Below, piece after piece: positions 58,888 through 64,000 of a stretch of 64,000 bases of DNA. This DNA is from Candidatus Hydrogenedentota bacterium. GTDB taxonomy: Bacteria > Hydrogenedentota > Hydrogenedentia > Hydrogenedentales > SLHB01. The position numbers and the translations under genes are program-made. The notes beneath the pieces were generated by a model. That model did no database searches and was not told the origin of the DNA. It saw only the letters and a program-made list of their open reading frames with translations. The first letter of the stretch is position 1. Each line of letters starts with the position of its first letter. Location: NCBI GenBank assembly GCA_029552745.1, contig JAKPDK010000184.1, positions 310,001 to 374,000 of the forward strand, given 5' to 3'.

Positions 58888-58905
58888 GCGCGAATTGAGT
58901 CGCGC
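58888..58905 (+). terminator. Weak putative terminator/hairpin after leuD
   Basis: GCGCGA-ATTGAG-TCGCGC stem-loop followed by ATTTGTT. The U-tract is poor, so partial read-through into cstA is possible. Confidence 0.3.
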
Positions 58906-58931
58906 ATTTGTTAAAAAAGGTAGGACATGAC

Positions 58932-60590
58932 ATGTTTATCCTCTTGTTGGTGTGTTCCATTTTCTTCTATGTGATCGTCTACTTCCTGTACGGCGGTTTT
59001 TTGGCGCGGGTCTTAGGTCTGGACGATACCAAAGCGGTACCTTCCCAAACCCTGGCGGATGGCGTGGATTATTGCGCCGCTCACCCAGCGGTACTCATGG
59101 GGCATCACTTTTCCTCCATCGCCGGCGCGGGTCCCATTGTGGGTCCTATTGCCGCGGCCCTCTTGTTTGGGTGGTTTCCGGCACTGTTGTGGTGTTTGCT
59201 CGGGGCGGCGTTCCTTGGCGGCGTGCACGATATGGCTGCCATCGTTGCCTCGGTTCGACATGAAGGAAAATCCATCGGAGAAGTTATCGACCGTTGGGTG
59301 GGAAGAAGAGGCAAACGTCTCTTCTTATGTTTTACATGGTTTGCGCTGATTCTCGTCGTGGCGGTTTTCCTTGAGTTATCTGCCAAGACATTTGCTCAAG
59401 AACCTGCCGTGGCGTTTTCCGGCATCTTATATATGGGGCTTGCGGTGATATTCGGCCTTGCCGTTTACCGATTCAAGGTGCCCCTTTGGCTTTCCACCGT
59501 GGTACTGCTTCCCATTGTGCTGGGCGCAGTTTGGTACGGTGTCTCCGCTGAATGGGTCAAAACCTGGTTTTCATGGAGCATAGACACGTGGCGTATCGTT
59601 CTCGCGGGCTATGTGATCGTTGCCTCCGTACTGCCGGTCTGGCTGTTGTTACAACCACGAGATTATCTCGCTTCTTTTGTCCTTTATTTCGCCCTGGGTA
59701 TCAGCATCATTGGCATTCTGCTCGGTGGCGCTCATCTTCAATCTTCGTTGCCAGCATTCAAATCGTTCCATACGGAACAGGGCGAACAGCTTTGGCCCAT
59801 GTTGTTCATCATGGTTGCCTGTGGGGCGATCTCTGGGTTCCATTCGCTGGTTGCCAGTGGAACTACCGCCAAACAAATCCGGAGAGAGTCAGACGCAACA
59901 TTAATTGGATATGGCGCCATGTTGATAGAGGGCGTTTTGGCGGTTGTAGCCATCATAACGGTAATGATTGTGGGTAGTGTGCAAGGAAAAACGCCTGTCG
60001 CCATCTTTAGTAGCGGCTTCGGGCAGTTTGCTGCGGTATTAGGCATTCGCGCAGAAGTCGGCACCGCTCTAGGCCTTTTGGCGATCAATACCTTCATTCT
60101 CACGTCACTTGATACGGCTTCTCGTATCGCGCGTTATCAACTTCAAGAGTTGACGAATATGAAACTGGACCGATATTCCGCAACCCTTGCCGGGGTGGTG
60201 CTTGCGTTGGCGCTTATCTATGTGAAGACCGGCGATGTGCCTGCTCATGAACGTATTTGGCCCATGTTTGGCACGTCGAATCAGCTGGTTGCCGCGCTGG
60301 CGCTCTTGGGCGTATCTCTCTGGGTAATTAAAGGCTTAAAAAAGCCAGCAACCTTTTTGATTATCCCGATGATTTTCATGGCGCTGACCACGTTTGCGGC
60401 TCTGGTGTTTTTGTTGCAAAACTCTCTTGATAAAGGGGATTATGTGCTGGGCGTCATTGCCGCCGTGTTGTTGGTATTGGCAATTTTGCTCTACCGAGAA
60501 GCTTGGTACGCCTTTACGCGGGGTTCGGAAGCAGAAAACAATCGCCACGAACCGCTCCCCCAAACTCTGCAGACCAGCGAAGGAAAATAG
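58932..60590 (+). CDS. cstA: Carbon starvation protein CstA family (peptide/pyruvate transporter)
   Basis: 552 residues from ATG 58932 (TAGGA about 8 bases upstream; ORF-track 58908 is less likely). About 14 to 16 membrane segments. CstA signatures: DGVDYCAAHPAVLMGHHFSSIAGAGPIVGP (short: HHFSSIAGAGPIVGP), GVHDMAAIVASVRHEGKSIGE, and FHSLVASGTTAKQI; later TSLDTASRIARYQLQEL and WPMFGTSNQLVAAL. It is shorter than E. coli CstA (701), like the short bacterial and archaeal forms. Relatives import peptides or pyruvate. The following membrane protein begins immediately after its stop codon, so the genes are co-transcribed. Confidence 0.92.
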   Translation: MFILLLVCSIFFYVIVYFLYGGFLARVLGLDDTKAVPSQTLADGVDYCAAHPAVLMGHHFSSIAGAGPIVGPIAAALLFGWFPALLWCLLGAAFLGGVHDMAAIVASVRHEGKSIGEVIDRWVGRRGKRLFLCFTWFALILVVAVFLELSAKTFAQEPAVAFSGILYMGLAVIFGLAVYRFKVPLWLSTVVLLPIVLGAVWYGVSAEWVKTWFSWSIDTWRIVLAGYVIVASVLPVWLLLQPRDYLASFVLYFALGISIIGILLGGAHLQSSLPAFKSFHTEQGEQLWPMLFIMVACGAISGFHSLVASGTTAKQIRRESDATLIGYGAMLIEGVLAVVAIITVMIVGSVQGKTPVAIFSSGFGQFAAVLGIRAEVGTALGLLAINTFILTSLDTASRIARYQLQELTNMKLDRYSATLAGVVLALALIYVKTGDVPAHERIWPMFGTSNQLVAALALLGVSLWVIKGLKKPATFLIIPMIFMALTTFAALVFLLQNSLDKGDYVLGVIAAVLLVLAILLYREAWYAFTRGSEAENNRHEPLPQTLQTSEGK

Positions 60591-61958
60591 ATGTCCGGAG
60601 GTTTCGCCAACCGGAGACCTTCCCGTGTTTTTTTCGTCACGGTTGTTATCGGTTGGTTGGGGAGCGTCTCCGCTTTTTGTTGGCTATTCTCCACCGGTGA
60701 TTCCCGCCTGAAACTCGAAGGTTGGGATGAGCAACACTATTATGCGTATGCGCGGTCGCTCGCAATCGATGGCGACCTGGATTTTTCCAACGAGTATGAG
60801 TACTTTTACGGCAATTCCGCGGCGGGCGACTCACCAAATTTGTCTGTGCCGCCCACTCCTACGGGTCTCCGTCCAAACCGCTACCCCGCAGGCATGGGAC
60901 TTTTACTGGCACCGCTTGTGTGGTTAGCCCATGGCCTAACATGGACGGTTAATCTATTTTGCAAGTATCCAATGCCGTACGACGGATGGGCTCCCACGTA
61001 CCTCCTCTCCTATTGTCTGGGTAGCATTACCCTCGCCTGGTTCGGCATAACACTGACATGGCAAACCCTCAGCCGCATGGTCGGCTTTCCAAAGGCAACT
61101 ATCGCCGTCTTCTCCATGTTCTTCGGGACCAATCTCTTTTATTACCTGGTGTTTCAGCCCGGAATGGCACACGCTGTCTCCACAGGACTGGCTGGATGTT
61201 ATATGTATGTGCTGGTTCGATATGAAGAAAAGCATATAGTCCCGAGGGCTGTACTCCTTGGACTTCTAAACGGTATCATGGGCGCCGTTCGTTACACGGA
61301 TGCTCTTATCGGTCTCATGTTCGGGGTCTATGAACTCCTTCCTGTTCTCTTTTTTGCTGAAAAAAGACAAGCCAAGAATCTTCTTCAAATCATAAAATTG
61401 GGACTTTATTATCTAGGTGGATTTCTTACGGGAATTGCTCCCCAAGTACTTGTATGGAAAACGCTGACGGGTTCTTTTCTAGCTAATACATACGCAGGCT
61501 ACTCATTTCATTGGTTTCAGCCGGCGGTTATCCAAAGCCTGTTTTCCACGCGGAATTCGCTGTTCTTTTACTCCCCTTTGGTTCTATGGGCATTGTGGGG
61601 AATGTTGCGGGGCATGTTCGGACAATACATGCGGCTTTTTGTGTCGGGGCTCTTTTTCTTCGTTGCACTGGTCTATGTCAACATGGCATGGAGCTGCTGG
61701 TGGTTCGGCGCGTCGTTCGGTGCACGCGCCATGCTATCGTGCTGGCCTATATGGACAGCCGGACTGGCTTGGCAGTTGAAGACAGGAATTACGTCAGAAA
61801 AACCGTATCTACAGCCGAAAACCTGGGCGACTTTAGGAATCATCGTACTATGCATCAGCTGGACGTTGCTTCTGGCAATGCTGTTTCATTTTTGCCGAAT
61901 CAGTCATGAAGAAGGGTTCACGTGGCACGAATTCATGCGTGCCGTTTGCATAATATGA
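60591..61958 (+). CDS. Polytopic membrane protein, GT-C glycosyltransferase-like
   Basis: 455 residues, about ten membrane segments. The first loop, LEGWDEQHYYAYARSLAIDGD, places an acidic pair (D-E) after the first helix, as in GT-C mannosyl/arabinosyl transferases of the PMT/ArnT group. Further segments include GWLGSVSAFCWLF, LGSITLAWFGITLTW and LFVSGLFFFVALVYVNMAW. Likely uses polyprenyl-phosphate sugars on the outer face of the membrane; neither donor nor acceptor is known. ATG 60591 directly follows the cstA stop (TAGATG) and the GGAGG-free context suggests re-initiation. mntP begins 29 bases after. Confidence 0.7.
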   Translation: MSGGFANRRPSRVFFVTVVIGWLGSVSAFCWLFSTGDSRLKLEGWDEQHYYAYARSLAIDGDLDFSNEYEYFYGNSAAGDSPNLSVPPTPTGLRPNRYPAGMGLLLAPLVWLAHGLTWTVNLFCKYPMPYDGWAPTYLLSYCLGSITLAWFGITLTWQTLSRMVGFPKATIAVFSMFFGTNLFYYLVFQPGMAHAVSTGLAGCYMYVLVRYEEKHIVPRAVLLGLLNGIMGAVRYTDALIGLMFGVYELLPVLFFAEKRQAKNLLQIIKLGLYYLGGFLTGIAPQVLVWKTLTGSFLANTYAGYSFHWFQPAVIQSLFSTRNSLFFYSPLVLWALWGMLRGMFGQYMRLFVSGLFFFVALVYVNMAWSCWWFGASFGARAMLSCWPIWTAGLAWQLKTGITSEKPYLQPKTWATLGIIVLCISWTLLLAMLFHFCRISHEEGFTWHEFMRAVCII

Positions 61959-61987
61959 GGTAATACCACTCACGGCGTAAAGGTTAC

Positions 61988-62551
61988 ATGACAATCGGGT
62001 CCATCTTACTCATTGCAATCGGTCTTTCCATGGACGCGCTAGCCGTTGCCATAGCATCCGGCATCGTGTTGGGATCCGTGTCTCGGAGACAATTATTTCG
62101 CCTAAGTTTTCATTTCGGTTTGTTTCAGGCGGGCATGCCAGTGCTCGGTTGGCTCACAGGACAGACCTTTGCCAGTCGCATGACCGCTTTTGACCACTGG
62201 ATAGCGTTTGGGTTGCTTGGATATGTGGGTGGGAAAGCCTTGTATCAAGCTCTTCAAGCGCCGGAATCGCTGAGCCAAAAAACCGACCCCACGCGCGGGA
62301 TGAGTTTGGTCACCCTTTCGGTTGCCACGAGCATCGACGCATTTGCCGTCGGACTCAGTTTTGCTCTACTCGACGTAGTCATTTGGTATCCGTGCGCGAT
62401 CATTGGCTTCACCACAGCGTTGGTCACCATGTTCGGCATGCTCATGGGCGGACGTCTCGGTATGAAATTTGGCCGCCGAGTGGAAATCATCGGCGGCCTT
62501 GTGCTCATCGGGATTGGCACAAAAATCCTTATTCAACACTTAATGATGTAG
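61988..62551 (+). CDS. mntP: Manganese efflux pump MntP
   Basis: 187 residues, six membrane segments with the two-fold DUF204/MntP repeat: IAIGLSMDALAVAIASGI and LSVATSIDAFAVGLSFAL, each with the conserved Asp in a helix break (SMDA and SIDA). Then IIGFTTALVTMFGMLMGGRLG and IIGGLVLIGIGTKIL. Exports Mn(II) from the cytoplasm. In many bacteria mntP follows a yybP-ykoY Mn riboswitch. The spacer here is only 29 bases and has no such leader, so the gene is presumably expressed with its upstream neighbours. Confidence 0.95.
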   Translation: MTIGSILLIAIGLSMDALAVAIASGIVLGSVSRRQLFRLSFHFGLFQAGMPVLGWLTGQTFASRMTAFDHWIAFGLLGYVGGKALYQALQAPESLSQKTDPTRGMSLVTLSVATSIDAFAVGLSFALLDVVIWYPCAIIGFTTALVTMFGMLMGGRLGMKFGRRVEIIGGLVLIGIGTKILIQHLMM

Positions 62552-62595
62552 CAAAGCCCGCTTTTGCTCAAGAACATGATTCCACAAGGTGTAGT

Positions 62596-63648
62596 TCACT
62601 CGTACTTCTTACCCATCAAGTGGCAGAGAATGAATCGGTCGAGTTCTTCATAATCCCGCTCTCGGATGAGCTGTTCCTCGATCTTACGATCAAGCGTTGC
62701 CACCTTCTCCAAAAGGAATAAGAACCGTTCCCGGCTGTAGGCAAGGTGCTTCCAATTTCCGGACGCTTTCTGGGTCCGCATCATTTGCACGTCCAGTCCG
62801 ACACATTCGCCTTTTCTGCCGTAACCATATTCTTCAAGAACCCGCACCTGGTTAAAAGCACGGCGCAAGTTGTAGGAGCCGAAGGTCTTGTCCTGGTCAA
62901 ACTTCAGACCACCCTGGTCATTCAAATGTACACTCCAGAGCTTATTATGCGCCAAGGCATACCCCATATCGTCGGACGGATCCAACCCTGCCAGAATGGA
63001 GTGCGCCGTTTCCACCAAAACGCCCACGCGACTAGGGTCAGCGGTCATGTAACTCAAGCCCACGGCATGTCCGATGGTGGAAATAATGGCACTGTCGACC
63101 GGTTCGTTCGGTTTGGGCTCAATGAGAATACAAATATTGGGGTCGTACTCGAGAAAGGTGTTGATCGCATCTCGGATTTGCAGGACTTGGATGCGCGCGA
63201 TTTTGCTTTCACGGATATACGTTCCTTCGCGCGCTAGCCACAGGACGATTTTTCTTGTTCCCAAAATATTCGCAATGTCGATCGCTGTTTTCGTCCGAGT
63301 AATTGCATAGCGTCGGCACTTTGGATCGTTATTCGTGTAGGCGCCATCTATCGTTTCAGGGGCAAACCACAACCGCGGCGCAACAAATTCCGCTTCAAGC
63401 CCTTCGTCGTTGAGCATTTTCTTTACTTTTCGGGCTTCTTTTGCAATCTGCGAAGAAGACTTGGAATCGAGATCAGGCACTACGTCATCGTCATGAAACT
63501 GGACCAGCTCAAACTGAAGTTTACGTGCCAATTTGATCTTCTTTGCCAGAGGAATCGGTTGACGCACCGGAGGTCCAAAAGGATCCGCACCTTCCGAGAT
63601 ATTCCACGGACCAAAGGAAAACCGATACTGTCCCTTATAAGCTGCCAT
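62596..63648 (-). CDS. xylA: Xylose isomerase (XylA-like)
   Basis: 350 residues from ATG 63648 (GGAGG about 9 bases upstream). Class I xylose isomerase pattern: FSFGPWNISEGADPFG at the start, base/His motif VQFHDDDVVPD, metal ligands in LIEPKPNEP (Glu), VLVETAHSILAG (Glu, His), VHLNDQGG and FDQDKTFGS (Asp residues), and VGLDVQM near the end. About 40 residues shorter than the Streptomyces enzyme. It converts xylose to xylulose and often glucose to fructose. A non-xylose sugar isomerase of the same fold is possible. The gene is transcribed leftwards from a promoter beside repeat copy G. Confidence 0.85.
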   Translation of the reverse strand: MAAYKGQYRFSFGPWNISEGADPFGPPVRQPIPLAKKIKLARKLQFELVQFHDDDVVPDLDSKSSSQIAKEARKVKKMLNDEGLEAEFVAPRLWFAPETIDGAYTNNDPKCRRYAITRTKTAIDIANILGTRKIVLWLAREGTYIRESKIARIQVLQIRDAINTFLEYDPNICILIEPKPNEPVDSAIISTIGHAVGLSYMTADPSRVGVLVETAHSILAGLDPSDDMGYALAHNKLWSVHLNDQGGLKFDQDKTFGSYNLRRAFNQVRVLEEYGYGRKGECVGLDVQMMRTQKASGNWKHLAYSRERFLFLLEKVATLDRKIEEQLIRERDYEELDRFILCHLMGKKYE

Positions 63649-63700
63649 CTTAAACACCCTCCATTTTCACAAACACCGCAACCCTTCGGTACAAGTGAAA

Positions 63701-63729
63701 AGCATAATGCTTCTTTCAGCGCACATCAA
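63701..63729 (-). promoter_or_regulatory. Putative promoter of xylA
   Basis: On the minus strand TTGATG, 17-base spacer, TATGCT, about 53 bases before ATG 63648. A diverged TGCCAAACGATTGTGAAC block sits about 30 bases upstream, comparable to the repeat-associated modules, though the spacing (31 rather than 29 bases) differs slightly. Confidence 0.4.
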
Positions 63730-63782
63730 ACCCGCTGGATAAGTTCACAATCGTTTGGCACTGTGAGTTCATACCCCCGGTT

Positions 63783-63934
63783 GTTATTGGGAGGAGCGGG
63801 TCTTCGAAGCGACGAAGCAATCGCCTCATCTTCTACGGAGGCACAACGCGTTGCAGCCTATCCCGACTCCGGGTTATCCCCCGGATACCTCAGGGGATTG
63901 CCACGTCGTGCCTGTCGGCACTCCTCGCAATGAC
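63783..63934. repeat. Palindromic intergenic repeat, copy G
   Basis: 152 bases, GTTATTGGGAGGAGCGGG to CTCCTCGCAATGAC. It is most like copy A, sharing GCACAACG-type centre and the ending GCCTGTCGGCACTCC. The right flank (from 63935) runs to the window edge, so the rightward promoter module cannot be judged. Confidence 0.9.
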
Positions 63935-64000
63935 ACCGCTGGGGATGCAGCGGAAAAAGCGCCCCGGAAAGACGGCAACTTCCCATAATTCCCGAGGGAT

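Noticed and set aside
61959-61987. Mn-responsive yybP-ykoY riboswitch before mntP
   Set aside because: The spacer is 29 bases, too short for the roughly 100-base aptamer, and its conserved motifs are absent.

Overview
The window reads as chromosome of a free-living, saccharolytic, diderm-type heterotroph with about 50-53% G+C. The gene mix includes GH38, GH172/DUF2961, DUF6807, a Tat-exported Gfo/Idh/MocA oxidoreductase, UroD-like methyltransferases, sugar isomerases, CgeB-like and GT-C glycosyltransferases, PilT and lipoproteins. Such a mix is typical of the Planctomycetota/Verrucomicrobiota neighbourhood and of Candidatus Hydrogenedentota. I favour the last, but this is inference from gene content; there is no rRNA here.

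Layout. 1-695: start of an AGE/cellobiose 2-epimerase cut by the window edge. 0.9-5.2 kb: YhaO/YhaN-like (SbcCD-like) nuclease-ATPase pair. 5.3-10.5 kb: probable operon fumC, HpcH-type aldolase, SGNH hydrolase, purE, CgeB-TPR glycosyltransferase. 10.5-18.2 kb: GH172-like enzyme, an unknown protein, DUF1015, a coiled-coil membrane protein and a secreted glycosidase. 18.2-20.3 kb: SDR plus two overlapping methyltransferases. 20.4-24.6 kb: sigma-54 activator, peroxiredoxin, TrmO and an MBL-fold protein. 24.6-32.9 kb: leftward sugar genes (GH38, esterase, thioesterase, glucuronate isomerase, Gfo/Idh/MocA, DUF6807). 33-43 kb: UroD-like methyltransferases, LURP-one protein, tRNA-Ser(UGA), PilT, GT-C enzyme, PlsC and an epimerase. 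43-49.4 kb: phosphate locus pstS-pstC-pstA-pstB1-pstB2-phoU leftward with a second phoU divergent. 49.4-62.6 kb: threonine aldolase, PflX-like radical SAM protein, large hybrid kinase, GGDEF-like/RHH fusion, leuCD, cstA, GT-C protein and mntP. 62.6-64 kb: xylose isomerase.

Two things stand out. First, at least eight copies of a roughly 140-150 bp imperfect palindrome (one half copy, one decayed) lie between genes. Their flanks share a longer module that ends in a promoter of fixed geometry: a GGACGAATAC-like box, 6 bp, -35, 18 bp, -10. Five such promoters can be read directly. They point at the peroxiredoxin, tRNA-Ser, plsC, phoU and, on the opposite strand, the pst operon. The copy between pstS and the second phoU has modules on both sides and so looks like a bidirectional promoter cassette. 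Second, the two PstB ATPases are degenerate in complementary ways. PstB1 has lost the Q-loop Gln and H-loop His but keeps LSGGQ; PstB2 keeps both loops but has LPLDQ instead of LSGGQ. A PstB1-PstB2 heterodimer would therefore have one canonical and one degenerate ATP site, unlike the classical PstB homodimer.

Other oddities are a GH38 protein lacking the nucleophile Asp, and a GGDAF-type GGDEF protein fused to a ribbon-helix-helix-like tail. The latter has an inverted repeat over its own, apparently leaderless, promoter.
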